Shown: positions 17,532 to 27,752 of the stretch, one piece after another
Layout of the letters: each line of letters begins with the position of its first letter
Position numbering within the stretch: position 1 is the stretch's first letter
Source of the DNA: Rhodococcus globerulus NBRC 14531
GTDB lineage: Bacteria; Actinomycetota; Actinomycetes; Mycobacteriales; Mycobacteriaceae
Direction of reading: 5' to 3'
Assembly: GCF_001894805.1 (NCBI RefSeq)
Contig: NZ_BCWX01000002.1
Coordinates: 310,001-374,000 of the forward strand
DNA length: 64,000 nucleotides
Made by a program: the position numbers and the translations under genes
The notes under the pieces: generated by a model
The model's database searches: none
Told to the model about the DNA's origin: nothing
Seen by the model: the letters and a program-made list of their open reading frames with translations, nothing else

Positions 17532-18233
17532 TTACAGGCGCTTGTGCAGCGCTTCTGCCGCCGCGAGAAGGTCGGCTGCCCACCGTGCGCCGGGGCGCCT
17601 ACCCATCCGGTCGATCGGTCCGGATACCGAAATCGCCGCCACGACAGTGCCGGAGCTGTCCCGTACCGGTGCCGCCACACTGGCAACTCCTGGCTCGCGC
17701 TCGGCCGCACTCTGGGCCCAGCCCCGCCGGCGAACTTCGAGAAGGACGCGCTCTCCGAAGGTCGCGTCGGCCAGAACCGCGCGCTGAGTCTGCGGATCTG
17801 CCCATGCGAGAAGGACCTTGGCACCCGAGCCGGCATTCATCGGCAGGCGCGCGCCGACCAGGACGGTGTCACGCAAGCCGGTCGGCGGTTCCATCGATGC
17901 GACGCAGACGCGTGCCGTACCTTCGCGTCGGTACAGCTGCACGCTCTCTCCGGTGATCTCACGCAAGCGGGGGAGGATGAGCCCCGCCGCGGCGATCAGA
18001 GGATCATTGGCAGTGGCAGCCAATTCGGCGAGGCCGGGGCCGGGACACCACAGGCCGTCGGAGTCGCGGGCGAGAAGTCGATGGACCTCGAGGCCGACGG
18101 CAAGGCGGTGTGCGGTGGCCCTTGGCAGGCCTGTGCGCGCACAGAGTTCGGAGAGGCTGCACGGTTCCTCGGCTACTGCATGAAGCACGCCCATTGCTTT
18201 GTCCAGCACGCCGATGCCGCTATGCTGTCTCAT
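17532..18233 (-). CDS. ndgR: IclR-family regulator NdgR/LtbR
   Basis: 233 residues. N-terminal winged helix-turn-helix (GIGVLDKAMGVLHAVAEEP, then LSELCARTGLPRATAHRLAVGL) and C-terminal IclR effector domain (ESVQLYRREGTARVCVAS..., GAKVLLAWADP, AISVSGPIDRMG). The gene is divergent from leuC. Orthologues NdgR (Streptomyces) and LtbR (Corynebacterium) are known to regulate leuCD and amino acid genes from this same position, so it probably binds the 18234-18415 intergenic region to control leuCD. Confidence 0.9.
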   Translation of the reverse strand: MRQHSGIGVLDKAMGVLHAVAEEPCSLSELCARTGLPRATAHRLAVGLEVHRLLARDSDGLWCPGPGLAELAATANDPLIAAAGLILPRLREITGESVQLYRREGTARVCVASMEPPTGLRDTVLVGARLPMNAGSGAKVLLAWADPQTQRAVLADATFGERVLLEVRRRGWAQSAAEREPGVASVAAPVRDSSGTVVAAISVSGPIDRMGRRPGARWAADLLAAAEALHKRL

Positions 18234-18415
18234 AGGTCGATACCAAGTTCTCGCATAGTGGGATAGTAGCGCATGATCTTCGACAGGTCAGCAGCATCCA
18301 CTTTCGAGAATTTGATGCGCAGCATGAGAACTGTTGGGCTGTCGGACTTACATTTCACGCGCGGCGGGCCAGCCCGTAGTTCGCCGACGCGAGGCTACGT
18401 ACAGAGGTGGAAGAC
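18234..18415. promoter_or_regulatory. ndgR-leuCD divergent promoter region
   Basis: 182 bp between divergent start codons. Candidate leuC -10 TACATT at 18349-18354 (TANNNT), with no clear -35. The segment near ndgR (18231-18270) is rich in TATG/CATAG pieces on both strands. By analogy with NdgR/LtbR systems the operator should be here, but I cannot define a unique site. Confidence 0.4.
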
Positions 18416-19828
18416 ATGGCACAGAAAGCACGCACTCTCGCCGAGAAGGTGTGGGACGACCACGTTGTAGTGAAAGGCGAGGGACAGAATCCCGACCTTA
18501 TCTACATCGATCTCCACCTCGTCCACGAAGTGACAAGCCCGCAGGCATTCGACGGATTGCGGTTGGCCGGACGGAAGTTGCGCCGTCCCGATCTGACGAT
18601 CGCCACCGAGGATCACAACGTCCCGACGATCGACATCGACAAGCCGATCGCCGATCCTGTCTCCAAGACACAGGTCGACACTCTGCGCCGAAATTGTGAA
18701 GAGTTCGGAGTTCGCTTGCACCGCATGGGCGATCTGGATCAGGGCATCGTGCATGTGGTCGGCCCACAGCTCGGACTGACTCAGCCGGGAACCACCGTCG
18801 TGTGCGGCGATTCGCACACCTCGACCCACGGCGCTTTCGGCGCTCTCGCAATGGGAATCGGCACCAGCGAGGTCGAGCATGTGATGGCAACGCAGACATT
18901 GTCGTTGCGCCCCTTCAAGACGATGGCTATCACCGTCGACGGTGAATTGCCGCCTGGCGTCACGAGTAAGGATCTGATTCTTGCTGTCATCGCCAAGATC
19001 GGCACCGGCGGTGGCCAAGGATATGTCCTCGAGTACCGCGGCGAGGCGATCCGGAAACTGTCGATGGAAGCGCGTATGACCATCTGCAACATGTCGATCG
19101 AGGCCGGTGCCCGTGCCGGCATGATCGCCCCCGACGAGATCACGTACGAGTTCATCAAGGGACGTCCGCACGCGCCGACCGGCGCGGACTGGGATGCAGC
19201 AGTGGCTGCTTGGGAACTGCTGAAGACCGACGACGGAGCGGAATTCGACAACGAAGTCCACATCGACGCCAGTGCTCTGACGCCTTTTGTCACGTGGGGA
19301 ACCAACCCGGGACAGGGTGCGCCGCTCGGTGACCGTGTTCCGAATCCGGAAGAAATCGTCGAAGAGAACGAACGTCAGGCAGCCGAGAAGGCGCTCACCT
19401 ACATGGGACTCGACGCCGGAATGCCGCTGCGTGAGGTCTCGGTCGACACCGTGTTCGTCGGTTCCTGCACCAACGGTCGAATCGAAGATCTGCGTGAGGT
19501 CGCCGGCGTTCTCGAGGGTCGCCATGTCGCAGAAGGTGTTCGGATGCTGATCGTTCCCGGTTCGATGCGGGTGCGCGCGCAGGCCGAAAGTGAAGGCCTT
19601 GGCGACATCTTTGTTGCCGCAGGAGCAGAGTGGCGCCAGGCCGGCTGCTCGATGTGCCTGGGTATGAACCCGGATCAGTTGGCGCCTGGTGAGCGTTCGG
19701 CCTCGACGTCGAACCGGAATTTCGAAGGCCGTCAAGGCAAAGGCGGGCGGACGCATCTGGTTTCTCCGCTCGTCGCTGCCGCCACCGCCGTCCGTGGAAC
19801 GTTGTCGGCACCGTCCGATCTGGTCTGA
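18416..19828 (+). CDS. leuC: 3-isopropylmalate dehydratase large subunit
   Basis: 470 residues from ATG 18416, with GAGGTGG at 18404-18410. An in-frame GTG at 18407 lies inside that ribosome site and is rejected. Aconitase-family [4Fe-4S] enzyme isomerising 2- to 3-isopropylmalate. Cluster cysteines appear in [12 protein letters not shown] (about residue 347) and [12 protein letters not shown] (C411, C414). Other motifs: [25 protein letters not shown], and [10 protein letters not shown] near the C-terminus. Forms a heterodimer with LeuD, encoded 27 bp downstream; expression is probably under the divergent NdgR. Confidence 0.96.
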   Translation: MAQKARTLAEKVWDDHVVVKGEGQNPDLIYIDLHLVHEVTSPQAFDGLRLAGRKLRRPDLTIATEDHNVPTIDIDKPIADPVSKTQVDTLRRNCEEFGVRLHRMGDLDQGIVHVVGPQLGLTQPGTTVVCGDSHTSTHGAFGALAMGIGTSEVEHVMATQTLSLRPFKTMAITVDGELPPGVTSKDLILAVIAKIGTGGGQGYVLEYRGEAIRKLSMEARMTICNMSIEAGARAGMIAPDEITYEFIKGRPHAPTGADWDAAVAAWELLKTDDGAEFDNEVHIDASALTPFVTWGTNPGQGAPLGDRVPNPEEIVEENERQAAEKALTYMGLDAGMPLREVSVDTVFVGSCTNGRIEDLREVAGVLEGRHVAEGVRMLIVPGSMRVRAQAESEGLGDIFVAAGAEWRQAGCSMCLGMNPDQLAPGERSASTSNRNFEGRQGKGGRTHLVSPLVAAATAVRGTLSAPSDLV

Positions 19829-19855
19829 CGTACCTAACACTCGAGGAGAATTTTG

Positions 19856-20464
19856 ATGGAATCCTTTAGCACGCACAAGGGAATCGGCGTACCGCTGCGG
19901 CGCTCGAACGTCGACACCGACCAGATCATCCCGGCTGTTTATCTGAAACGCGTGACGCGCACCGGGTTCGAGGACGGATTGTTCGCCGGCTGGCGCACCG
20001 ATCCGAATTTCATCCTCAACCACGCGCCGTACGACAAGGGCAGCGTCCTGGTTGCCGGTCCGGATTTCGGAACAGGCTCGTCGCGAGAGCATGCCGTTTG
20101 GGCGCTATCCGACTTCGGTTTTCGCGTTGTGATCGCGTCGCGCTTCGCAGATATCTTCCGCGGCAACGCCGGAAAAGCGGGCCTGCTGGCCGCACAGGTG
20201 GAGCAGAGCGACGTCGAACTGCTGTGGAAGTTGCTCGAAGAACAGCCCGGACTGGAATTGACCGTCGACCTCGAGAACCGGACAGTGAGTGCCGGAACAA
20301 CGGTGGTGCCCTTCAGTATTGACGACTACACGAGGTGGCGTCTGCTCGAGGGTCTCGACGACATCGGACTGACATTGCGCCAGGTAGAGGCGATTTCCGA
20401 GTTCGAAAAGTCAAGGCCGTCATGGAAACCGACTACCCTCCCGGCCCAAATTTCCCAGGGCTGA
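19856..20464 (+). CDS. leuD: 3-isopropylmalate dehydratase small subunit
   Basis: 202 residues from ATG 19856, with GAGGAG at 19843-19848; a TTG one codon earlier is less likely. Swivelling domain of the aconitase fold: [22 protein letters not shown] at the start (split here as two motifs), [36 protein letters not shown]. Partner of LeuC. No strong terminator is apparent before the hupB promoter region. Confidence 0.96.
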   Translation: MESFSTHKGIGVPLRRSNVDTDQIIPAVYLKRVTRTGFEDGLFAGWRTDPNFILNHAPYDKGSVLVAGPDFGTGSSREHAVWALSDFGFRVVIASRFADIFRGNAGKAGLLAAQVEQSDVELLWKLLEEQPGLELTVDLENRTVSAGTTVVPFSIDDYTRWRLLEGLDDIGLTLRQVEAISEFEKSRPSWKPTTLPAQISQG

Positions 20465-20520
20465 ACGGAAATCGGGGATAGCGGGCAAGAAGAGAAATAG
20501 GTCACGATTTCGGGGCTACG

Positions 20521-20595
20521 TTGATTGAGAATTGGCGTGGCACATAGACTCTTGCCGTTATCAGGTTTACCGTAGTTCTCAGTCGGTCCTACGGT
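20521..20595 (+). promoter_or_regulatory. Candidate hupB promoter and leader stem
   Basis: TTGATT (20521-20526), an 18-nt spacer, and TAGACT (20545-20550), predicting a start near 20557 and a leader of about 65 nt. In that leader ACCGTAG (20569-20575) pairs with CTACGGT (20589-20595). GGAGGAA at 20610-20616 then leads to the ATG at 20622. Confidence 0.5.
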
Positions 20596-20621
20596 GGACC
20601 ATTATTTGCGGAGGAATTTCA

Positions 20622-21305
20622 ATGAACAAGGCAGAGCTCATCGATGTTCTGACTGAGAAGCTGGGTTCGGACAGGCGCACAGCAACCGATGCAGTGGAGC
20701 ACGTCGTGGACACCATCGTCCGCGCCGTCCACCGTGGCGAGAGCGTGACCATCACCGGCTTCGGTGTCTTCGAGCAGCGTCGTCGTGCGGCACGTGTCGC
20801 ACGTAACCCGCGTACGGGCGAGACCGTCAAGGTCAAGCCGACGTCGGTTCCGGCTTTCCGTCCGGGCGCACAGTTCAAGGCGGTTATCGCTGGCGGCCAG
20901 AAGCTTCCGGCCAGCGGCCCGGCAGTCAAGCGCGGCGTAGCAGCACCGGCCACCAAGGCAGCAGCCAAGAAGGCAGCAGCTAAGAAGGCAGCAGCCAAGA
21001 AGACGGCAGCCAAGAAGGCTCCGGCAAAGACGGCAGCCAAGAAGACGGTTGCCGCTAAGGCTCCCGCCAAGAAGGCTCCGGCCAAGACCGCAGCCAAGAA
21101 GACGGTTGCCGCTAAGGCTCCCGCCAAGAAGGCTCCGGCCAAGACCGCAGCCAAGAAGACGGTTGCCGCCAAGGCTCCCGCCAAGAAGGCTCCGGCCAAG
21201 ACCGCAGCCAAGAAGACGGTTGCCGCTAAGGCTCCCGCCAAGAAGGCTCCGGCCGCCAAGAAGGCTCCGGCCAAGAAGGCTCCGGCCAAGCGCGCTTCCA
21301 AGTAG
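20622..21305 (+). CDS. hupB: Nucleoid protein HU with Lys/Ala/Pro-rich tail (HupB)
   Basis: 227 residues from ATG 20622, with GCGGAGGAA just upstream; the frame is open further 5' but has no better start. Residues 1-90 are a canonical HU domain ([50 protein letters not shown]). Residues from about 108 onward form a histone H1-like tail of [17 protein letters not shown] and TVAAKAPAK repeats. This two-part form is specific to actinobacteria (HupB/HLP). It binds and compacts DNA, and the tail is a known target of lysine modification in mycobacteria. A four-copy 57-bp DNA repeat encodes most of the tail. Confidence 0.96.
   Translation: MNKAELIDVLTEKLGSDRRTATDAVEHVVDTIVRAVHRGESVTITGFGVFEQRRRAARVARNPRTGETVKVKPTSVPAFRPGAQFKAVIAGGQKLPASGPAVKRGVAAPATKAAAKKAAAKKAAAKKTAAKKAPAKTAAKKTVAAKAPAKKAPAKTAAKKTVAAKAPAKKAPAKTAAKKTVAAKAPAKKAPAKTAAKKTVAAKAPAKKAPAAKKAPAKKAPAKRASK
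21015..21242 (+). repeat. Four tandem 57-bp repeats in hupB
   Basis: Copies at 21015-21071, 21072-21128, 21129-21185 and 21186-21242. Each encodes [19 protein letters not shown] with only a few silent differences (for example GCA/GCC, GCT/GCC). The unit is an exact multiple of three, so copy-number change stays in frame. Near-identity suggests recent expansion or homogenisation. Confidence 0.92.
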
Positions 21306-21350
21306 TCGCGCTCGGGCGAAAAGCCTGACGCTGGAAAGCAAGCAGTAAAA

Positions 21351-21396
21351 GCAAGAGGCGCGGCCCGCGATGACGATCGCGGGCCGCGCCTCTTGC
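21351..21396. terminator. Strong bidirectional terminator between hupB and mutT1
   Basis: Perfect 20-bp stem (21351-21370 with 21377-21396) enclosing a 6-nt loop TGACGA, followed by GTTGTTTT. It lies between the convergent hupB and mutT1 stop codons. Confidence 0.92.
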
Positions 21397-21416
21397 GTTG
21401 TTTTCAGTACTCTTTT

Positions 21417-22340
21417 CTAATTGGTGACTTTCGGGAGCGGGCTGTCGAGATGATCAGCCGCGATCAGTCGGTCGCCCACGAGCGAGAGAACCCAGGTGCT
21501 GCCCTTGCGGTTGCGCGCTGAGGGCAGTGTTACACCCGCTGATTCGCTCCACCAGGCCATCAGATCCGGAATGACGCCTCCTTGGCTGCATATGACCGGT
21601 GTGCCGCCTGCAGAGGCAATCTCGAGTACCCGCGCACGGGCAGCTTCTGGATCTTCCGCGTATCCTTCTTCGCTCAGAAGTGGTTCGATCCCGATCTCCA
21701 CTCCGAGAGCCTCGGCGAGCGGCATCACAGTTTCGATGCAGCGAGTTCGGTCGGCAGAATAGACGGTGTCCGCACCGAAAATGCGTAACTGCGACGCCAA
21801 GGCCGCAGCCTGTTCCTTGCCTTTGGCCTCGAGGGGGCGAAGTGTGTCGTCGCCCTTGTACCGCTTGCGACTTCCCGCTTTTGCGTGACGGACCAGCAGC
21901 ACGGTTCGGGTATCGGGTGGTGCGGAGACAAAGCGGCGCAGGATCATCCGATCCATCGGATACGAGAGATGGTCAGGGACTTCGTCGATCGGAAGCCAGT
22001 GCAGAACGTCCACTTCGCTGTTCGGACCAAAATCTCCGTCGACGGCTTCTGCGGCCCAATACTCGACGCGCTTGAGTTTGCGGTGCCCAGGAACCGGATA
22101 GGTGACACCACCGAGGTGACGTCCGAAGCGGCCGGTGATCGACGTTTCTTCCTGCACTTCACGAACAGCGGCCGTCAGGAATGTTTCACCCGGGTCGAGT
22201 TTGCCTTTGGGAAAAGACCAGTCGTCGTATTTAGGGCGATGAACAACGGCGATTTCGACGGCCTCCGGATTATCGGGAGCCTTTCGCCATAACACTGCGC
22301 CGGCGGCAAAGATATTCGCTTTGACAGGTTTGTCAGCCAT
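21417..22340 (-). CDS. mutT1: MutT1-type NUDIX hydrolase fused to histidine phosphatase domain
   Basis: 307 residues from ATG 22340; an upstream open extension overlaps ppk and is not used. N-terminal NUDIX domain with PKGKLDPGETF followed by REVQEETSI. C-terminal histidine phosphatase domain starting LLVRHAKAGSRKRYKGDD, with VYSADRTRCIETV. The fusion matches mycobacterial MutT1, which hydrolyses 8-oxo-(d)GTP and diadenosine polyphosphates and so sanitises the nucleotide pool. It starts 11 bp after the ppk stop, so it is probably co-transcribed with ppk. Confidence 0.93.
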   Translation of the reverse strand: MADKPVKANIFAAGAVLWRKAPDNPEAVEIAVVHRPKYDDWSFPKGKLDPGETFLTAAVREVQEETSITGRFGRHLGGVTYPVPGHRKLKRVEYWAAEAVDGDFGPNSEVDVLHWLPIDEVPDHLSYPMDRMILRRFVSAPPDTRTVLLVRHAKAGSRKRYKGDDTLRPLEAKGKEQAAALASQLRIFGADTVYSADRTRCIETVMPLAEALGVEIGIEPLLSEEGYAEDPEAARARVLEIASAGGTPVICSQGGVIPDLMAWWSESAGVTLPSARNRKGSTWVLSLVGDRLIAADHLDSPLPKVTN

Positions 22341-22351
22341 GGCAGCGACCG

Positions 22352-24622
22352 TCAGGATCCGCTGGATGTGCGACTGCGCATCAACGCATGTTGATGCTCG
22401 CGTACATCTTCGCCGTGTTCGGGGGAGGCGACCCAACTTCCGTCGGGATGGAGTACCCAGCAACGGGTGCGTGGGTCGAGCGCGGAATCGAAGATGTCGC
22501 CCAACTGCTTCGCCAACTTGGGATCCGTAACCTGAACCATCACCTCCACTCGGCGATCGAGGTTGCGGTGCATCATGTCTGCGCTGCCGATCCAGAATTC
22601 GTCGGCGGCCCGGAAATGGAACATGCGTGAGTGCTCGAGGAATCGTCCGAGAATGGAACGTACTTCGATGTTGTCGCTCAGTCCCGGTACTCCGGGCTTG
22701 AGCGCGCAGATTCCGCGAACCACGATCTCCACGGGCACGCCGGCCTTGGATGCCCGGTACAGCGCGTCGATAACCTGTTCGTCGACAAGTGCATTCGCCT
22801 TCATGCGGATGGCAGCGTCACGCCCGGCCAGCTTGTGCTCGATCTCGGCTTCGATACGTTCGACGATTCCGCGGCGCACACCGTACGGCGCGACCAGAAG
22901 GTTGCGGTAGTTGGTCTTGCGGGAGTAGCCGGTCAGCGAATTGAAGAGGTCCGTGAGGTCGGCGCCGACCTCCGGTGCGGCTGTGAACAATCCGACGTCC
23001 TCGTACAACCTCGCAGTCTTGGGGTTGTAGTTGCCGGTACCGATGTGGCAGTACCTCCGGATGGTCGAGCCTTCACGCCGAACCACGAGGCATGTCTTGC
23101 AATGAGTCTTGAGTCCGACCAGGCCGTAGACGACGTGCACGCCGGCCTGTTCGAGTTTGCGAGCCCACTTGATGTTGGCCTGCTCGTCGAAGCGAGCCTT
23201 GATCTCGACGAGAGCGACAACTTGCTTGCCGGCTTCAGCGGCGTCGATGAGCGCGTTGACGATCGGTGAATCACCGGACGTTCGGTAGAGGGTTTGCTTG
23301 ATCGCGAGAACCTGCGGGTCGGCGGCCGCCTGTTCGATGAATCGCTGAACACTGGTGGAGAACGAGTCGTACGGATGATGGACGAGTACGTCGCCATCAC
23401 GAAGTGTGGAGAACACGCTCTTGGGTGTTTCGCGTTCACCGAACGCCGGGTGCGTCGCCGGAACGAAAGGTGCGTCCTTGAGTGCCGGGCGGTCGACGGC
23501 GTAAACCTGCCAGAGGCAGGACAAGTCGAGCAGACCGGAAACCTCGATCACGTCGGCGGGGTCGACGTCGAGTTCACGAAGCAACAAGTCGAGCATGTGT
23601 TCGGTCATGTCGTCGGCAACTTCGAGACGGACCGGTGATCCGAAACGACGACGGGCAAGTTCACGCTCCAGCGCCTGCAGGAGGTCCTCGTCGCGATCCT
23701 CCTCGACCTCGAAGTCGGCGTTGCGTGTGATCCGGAAGGCGTGGTGCTCCACGATTTCCATTCCGGGGAACAGAACATCGAGGTGCGCCGAGATCAGCTC
23801 TTCCAACGGGATGAACGAGTCGATCGACGAGGTGGTGCTCTTGACGCGAACGAAGCGGCCGACGTTGTCGGGAACCTTCACTCGGGCGAAGTGCTCGCCG
23901 CCCGTCAGGGAATCCTTCACCGTCACTGCGAGGTTGAGACTCAGCCCGCTGATGTACGGGAAGGGGTGCGCGTGGTCGACGGCGAGTGGAGTCAGAACGG
24001 GGAACACCTGTTCGGTGAAATGCACCGAGAGGCGTTCGTGATCGTCGTCGCTGAGGTCGGACCAGCGAACGATCGAGATTCCTTCTGCCGCTAGGGCAGG
24101 GCGAACGGAATCGAGAAAGACGTGTGCGTGCTTGTCGGCAAGTTCCTGTGTCCGCTGCGCGATCAGAGCCAACTGTTCGCGCGGTGAGAGTCCGTCGGCA
24201 GAGCGGACGGACAGACCGGTTTCGTCGCGGCGCTTGAGACCGGCAACACGAACCATGAAGAACTCGTCGAGGTTGGACGCGAAGATAGCGAGGAACTTTG
24301 CGCGTTCGAGGAGGGGGAGTGACTCGTCGGCTGCCAACGCGAGAACGCGGGCGTTGAAGTCGAGCCAACTGAGTTCACGGTTGAGGTAGCGGTCTTCGGG
24401 TAAGCCACCGAGAAGGACTGCGGGAATTGCCTTCGTGGCTGCCGGCGGCGCACTCGGTATGTGCGTCGGCGATCCACTGACCGGTGGTCGCGCCGAAGGC
24501 TGCGGTGTCGAAGGCTGCTGCCCGTCACCGGTTTTTGCGGTGTTGGTGTCGCCAAGTTCTGGCGGTGTGGTCTCTACGTTGTTTGCGGACTTGCGGTGCT
24601 CGAGTGCTTCGCCGTTGCTCAC
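22352..24622 (-). CDS. ppk: RNA degradosome-type polyphosphate kinase PPK1
   Basis: 756 residues from GTG 24622, with GGGGGA 10 bp upstream. The frame is open further 5', but that segment lacks family character. After a Pro/Thr-rich N-terminal stretch of about 75 residues comes [18 protein letters not shown], the PPK1 N domain. Then [59 protein letters not shown] with the catalytic His region, [19 protein letters not shown], and [15 protein letters not shown]. Reversibly polymerises the ATP gamma-phosphate into polyphosphate. It sits between mutT1 and cofC, as in M. tuberculosis. Confidence 0.96.
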   Translation of the reverse strand: MSNGEALEHRKSANNVETTPPELGDTNTAKTGDGQQPSTPQPSARPPVSGSPTHIPSAPPAATKAIPAVLLGGLPEDRYLNRELSWLDFNARVLALAADESLPLLERAKFLAIFASNLDEFFMVRVAGLKRRDETGLSVRSADGLSPREQLALIAQRTQELADKHAHVFLDSVRPALAAEGISIVRWSDLSDDDHERLSVHFTEQVFPVLTPLAVDHAHPFPYISGLSLNLAVTVKDSLTGGEHFARVKVPDNVGRFVRVKSTTSSIDSFIPLEELISAHLDVLFPGMEIVEHHAFRITRNADFEVEEDRDEDLLQALERELARRRFGSPVRLEVADDMTEHMLDLLLRELDVDPADVIEVSGLLDLSCLWQVYAVDRPALKDAPFVPATHPAFGERETPKSVFSTLRDGDVLVHHPYDSFSTSVQRFIEQAAADPQVLAIKQTLYRTSGDSPIVNALIDAAEAGKQVVALVEIKARFDEQANIKWARKLEQAGVHVVYGLVGLKTHCKTCLVVRREGSTIRRYCHIGTGNYNPKTARLYEDVGLFTAAPEVGADLTDLFNSLTGYSRKTNYRNLLVAPYGVRRGIVERIEAEIEHKLAGRDAAIRMKANALVDEQVIDALYRASKAGVPVEIVVRGICALKPGVPGLSDNIEVRSILGRFLEHSRMFHFRAADEFWIGSADMMHRNLDRRVEVMVQVTDPKLAKQLGDIFDSALDPRTRCWVLHPDGSWVASPEHGEDVREHQHALMRSRTSSGS

Positions 24623-24675
24623 CTGTCGATCATCCCCCACAATTGCGCGCTTCGACAATTGATGATCGAAAAAGG

Positions 24676-25380
24676 TCAATGCGTTTTGGACGTGGCGCGA
24701 TGGAAGCGTGTCAGCGACGCGAGTGTTGCCGGTCCGACGCCGAGTGCGCGGGCGGTGTCGAGATCTGTTGCGGTGTCGACGTCGGTGCGAAGGCCCGGCC
24801 ACTCTCCGGTGAGACGCCTGGCGCCGGAATCCGTGTGGCCACGCGCGGATTCGGGGCCGAATCGTGGATCGAGCGGCAGATCGGGATCACACGAGAACAG
24901 GGCCGCGGTCCCGGTTCCGTGGTGATCGACGACGATGGAACGGCCACCGGCGCGGGCGGCGTCGAGGGCTTCGAGCAGTTCGTCTGGTTGGAGCGACGGA
25001 AGATCCGCTTGGATGACAACAAGATCCACAGTGCCATGTTCGGTGCGGATGTGCGTGGCCGCTGCGTCGAGGGCAGAGTTGAGTGAATTCTCGGTGGACC
25101 TACTCGAATCTGGATCGGCGTACACGTTTACTCCCGCGGCGTACGCGAGTGCGGCGACTGTCGGATCCGGAGTCACGACAGTGACGCCGTCGATGGCAGG
25201 TACACCCGTAACCGTGGTGAGAGTGTCGTGAAGCATCGCGAGAACAAGATCGGCACGGGCGTCGACGTCGAGTTCGGCGGCCAGCCTGGACTTCGCGGAT
25301 CGGAGGTCCTTCACCGCGACAATGGCATGCATCGGGCGCGGACGTTCCGATCTGGTTGCGCTCGGCCTCGCACTGGTCAT
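24676..25380 (-). CDS. fbiD: Phosphoenolpyruvate/2-phospholactate guanylyltransferase (F420 synthesis)
   Basis: 234 residues if the ATG at 25380 is used. The frame allows starts at 25410 and 25506, or one further in at [12 protein letters not shown] (25332), and no ribosome site decides clearly. CofC/FbiD fold: [64 protein letters not shown], and GTGTAALFS with [10 protein letters not shown]. Transfers GMP to phosphoenolpyruvate (mycobacterial FbiD) or 2-phospholactate, the first step of coenzyme F420 assembly. It lies beside ppk and divergent from gpsA, the same order as around Rv2983. Confidence 0.88.
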   Translation of the reverse strand: MTSARPSATRSERPRPMHAIVAVKDLRSAKSRLAAELDVDARADLVLAMLHDTLTTVTGVPAIDGVTVVTPDPTVAALAYAAGVNVYADPDSSRSTENSLNSALDAAATHIRTEHGTVDLVVIQADLPSLQPDELLEALDAARAGGRSIVVDHHGTGTAALFSCDPDLPLDPRFGPESARGHTDSGARRLTGEWPGLRTDVDTATDLDTARALGVGPATLASLTRFHRATSKTH

Positions 25381-25550
25381 CCTTCGATCTTGCCAGTCGG
25401 TTGCCGACATGTCTGTCTCTGCCTGTCTCACCGGGGCGTCTGGCGACTCCAGTTCGGTCCGGGCGATAGTCTGTGCAGGCGATTTCATTGCCGGGTCGCA
25501 ACACAACCGGCGTCTTGGCGAACGTCACGAGGGGTAGACGAGGTGACTGT

Positions 25551-26549
25551 GTGAGTAAGGCAGCAGTATTGGGTGCAGGCTCATGGGGAACGGCGCTGGC
25601 GAAGGTCATGGCCGAGGCCGGCACCGAGGTGACGATGTGGGCTCGCCGGAAGGAAGTCGCCGACAGGATCAACGCGACGCACGAGAACAGTGACTACCTA
25701 CCCGGTATCGCGCTGCCCGAGTCGATTCGTGCGACGGATCGTCACGAGGAAGCGATGGAGGGAGCAGACTTCGTCGTTCTGGCGGTCCCGTCGCAGTCGC
25801 TGCGGGGGAACCTCGAGCAGTGGAAGGATTCGATAGGTCCGAATGCCACCCTGTTGAGTCTGGCCAAGGGCATCGAAACCGGCACCTTGATGCGGATGAG
25901 CCAGGTGATCGTGTCGGTTACCGGCGTCGAACCCGGCCGTGTCGCCGTGCTGTCCGGACCGAATCTCGCGCGTGAGATCGCGAGCCGTCAACCGGCGGCG
26001 ACGGTCATCGCCTGCACCGATTCTTCCCGTGCCTTGGCACTTCAAGATGCTTGTGCCACAGGATATTTCAGGCCGTACACCAACTCCGACGTGATCGGTT
26101 GTGAAATCGGCGGCGCGTGCAAGAACGTGATCGCGTTGGCATGCGGCATGGCGGCAGGCAGCGGTTTCGGCGACAACACTGTTGCCAGCATCATCACGCG
26201 CGGACTGGCCGAGACGATCCGACTGGGCGTCGCGCTCGGCGGCCAGGCATCCACGTTTTCGGGGTTGGCGGGCGTCGGCGATCTCGTTGCGACGTGCACG
26301 TCGGAGCTGTCACGAAACCGGACGTTCGGTGAGCACCTCGGCCGCGGCGGCTCCATGGAATCGGCGCAGCAGGCCACCAACGGTCAGGTAGCCGAGGGCG
26401 TGAAATCGTGCACGTCCGTGCGCGCACTCGCTGCCGGATACGACGTCGAAATGCCGTTGACCGATGCCGTCCACCGCGTCTGCCACGAGGGGATAGCGGT
26501 CAGCGAGGCGATCGGCCAACTGCTCGGCCGGCGGACCAAGCCGGAATGA
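25551..26549 (+). CDS. gpsA: NAD(P)-dependent glycerol-3-phosphate dehydrogenase
   Basis: 332 residues from GTG 25551, preceded by GAGGTGA at 25540-25546. An open extension overlapping cofC is rejected. Rossmann motif [19 protein letters not shown] at the N-terminus, then [41 protein letters not shown], and catalytic Lys in [17 protein letters not shown]-terminal [19 protein letters not shown]. Makes sn-glycerol-3-phosphate from dihydroxyacetone phosphate for phospholipid synthesis. It overlaps the next gene by ATGA. Confidence 0.96.
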   Translation: MSKAAVLGAGSWGTALAKVMAEAGTEVTMWARRKEVADRINATHENSDYLPGIALPESIRATDRHEEAMEGADFVVLAVPSQSLRGNLEQWKDSIGPNATLLSLAKGIETGTLMRMSQVIVSVTGVEPGRVAVLSGPNLAREIASRQPAATVIACTDSSRALALQDACATGYFRPYTNSDVIGCEIGGACKNVIALACGMAAGSGFGDNTVASIITRGLAETIRLGVALGGQASTFSGLAGVGDLVATCTSELSRNRTFGEHLGRGGSMESAQQATNGQVAEGVKSCTSVRALAAGYDVEMPLTDAVHRVCHEGIAVSEAIGQLLGRRTKPE

Positions 26550-27697
26550 CGTCAGCAGACGGCTACGGCGATTCCACCCGGTGCGTGAGCAGCGTCGGGA
26601 GTGCGCACAGCCCTGGTCAACCCATGCAGTTGGGTCCGGTATTTGCTGCGCCGTACCAGCTTTCGGAGGACGAGGGGAGCGAGAGCGACACGTATGCCCG
26701 GGCATCGAATCCGGGGTGGCGTGGCCTCGAGGCGGCGCTCGGCATCCTTGAAGGTGCAGATCACGTCGTTGTCACAGGGTCAGGAATGTCGGCCGTCACG
26801 GTGACGTTGCGCAGCCTGCTTCAGGCCGGCGATACCGTCGTCGTTCCGTCGGACGGCTATTACCAGGTGCGTCGTTACGCGGAGGAAGCCCTGGCTCTAC
26901 TGGGCATCGGCGTTCGCGAGGTGTCGACGACGGGCATGGGTGATGCGAGTTTCCCGGAGTTGCTGTCTGGGTTGCCGGGACGCATTGTCGTGGTCGCGGA
27001 GACGCCGTCCAATCCGATGCTCGACGTTGTCGATCTTCGGGCGTTGGCCGTGGTGTGCCACCGCGTCGGAGCAATCCTTGTGGTGGACAACACGACCCCG
27101 ACTCCGCTCGGTCAACGTCCCCTCGAACTGGGAGCGGACGTCGTGGTGGCCAGCGGAACAAAAGCGCTGAGCGGGCACAGCGATCTGTTGATGGGTTACA
27201 TCGCCACGGCCGACGCGGACATAGCCGCGAAGGTCGAGCGCGAGCGTCTGCTGTCCGGGACGGTGCTCGGTCCATTCGAAACATGGCTGGCGCATCGCAG
27301 TCTCGGAACGGCCGGCCTGCGATTCGGCCGACACTGTGACAATGCTCAGGCGCTCGCCGACATGTTGTCCGGCCATCCGGCTGTCATGTCCGTCCGTTAC
27401 CCGGGGCTGCACACCGATCCGTCGTACGCCGTTGCGTCGGAGCAGATGCACAGGTTCGGTGGTCTGGTGAGCATCGAATTGGAATCCGCGGCGGCTTTCC
27501 ATTCCTTTGTCTCGGCAAGTGAACTTGTTACTTCTGCGACCAGTTTCGGTGGCATCCACACCACAGCTGATCGGCGAGCTCGGTGGGGAGATCAGGTCAG
27601 CGAAGGGTTTGTCCGGATCTCGTGCGGCATCGAGGACACCGAAGATTTGTTGACGGATATACAGCGCGCCCTCGGTGGACTGACGTCCGGTCGGTAA
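26546..27697 (+). CDS. Cys/Met metabolism PLP-dependent enzyme (cystathionine gamma-lyase/synthase-like)
   Basis: 383 residues from ATG 26546, overlapping the gpsA stop. Fold-type I PLP enzyme: [32 protein letters not shown] (family Y-x-R...N-P), [37 protein letters not shown], the PLP lysine in [17 protein letters not shown], and ATSFGG. Cystathionine gamma-lyase is the usual annotation, but synthase, methionine gamma-lyase and O-acetylhomoserine sulfhydrylase share these motifs. From memory, gpsA and ddl are adjacent in M. tuberculosis, so this gene is an insertion relative to that order. Coupling with gpsA looks incidental to function. Confidence 0.87.
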   Translation: MTSADGYGDSTRCVSSVGSAHSPGQPMQLGPVFAAPYQLSEDEGSESDTYARASNPGWRGLEAALGILEGADHVVVTGSGMSAVTVTLRSLLQAGDTVVVPSDGYYQVRRYAEEALALLGIGVREVSTTGMGDASFPELLSGLPGRIVVVAETPSNPMLDVVDLRALAVVCHRVGAILVVDNTTPTPLGQRPLELGADVVVASGTKALSGHSDLLMGYIATADADIAAKVERERLLSGTVLGPFETWLAHRSLGTAGLRFGRHCDNAQALADMLSGHPAVMSVRYPGLHTDPSYAVASEQMHRFGGLVSIELESAAAFHSFVSASELVTSATSFGGIHTTADRRARWGDQVSEGFVRISCGIEDTEDLLTDIQRALGGLTSGR

Positions 27698-27752
27698 ATT
27701 ATCCACTGGCCCGAGCGCGTGCCGAAGTCGATTCGACGGTACGGTTTGACGC

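Noticed and set aside
17456..17836. N-terminal extension of the PPOX-like protein to 296 residues
   Set aside because: The added part is Arg/Pro/Ser-rich and antisense-like over ndgR; the ATG at 17455 has a GAGGAG site and begins the fold.
21015..21242. CRISPR-like array
   Set aside because: The repeats are contiguous without spacers, lie in frame inside hupB and encode its tail.
20579..21341. Two Ala/Leu/Gly-rich minus-strand frames opposite hupB that look like membrane proteins
   Set aside because: Their hydrophobic repeats are simply the reverse complement of the Lys/Ala/Pro codon repeats in the HU tail.
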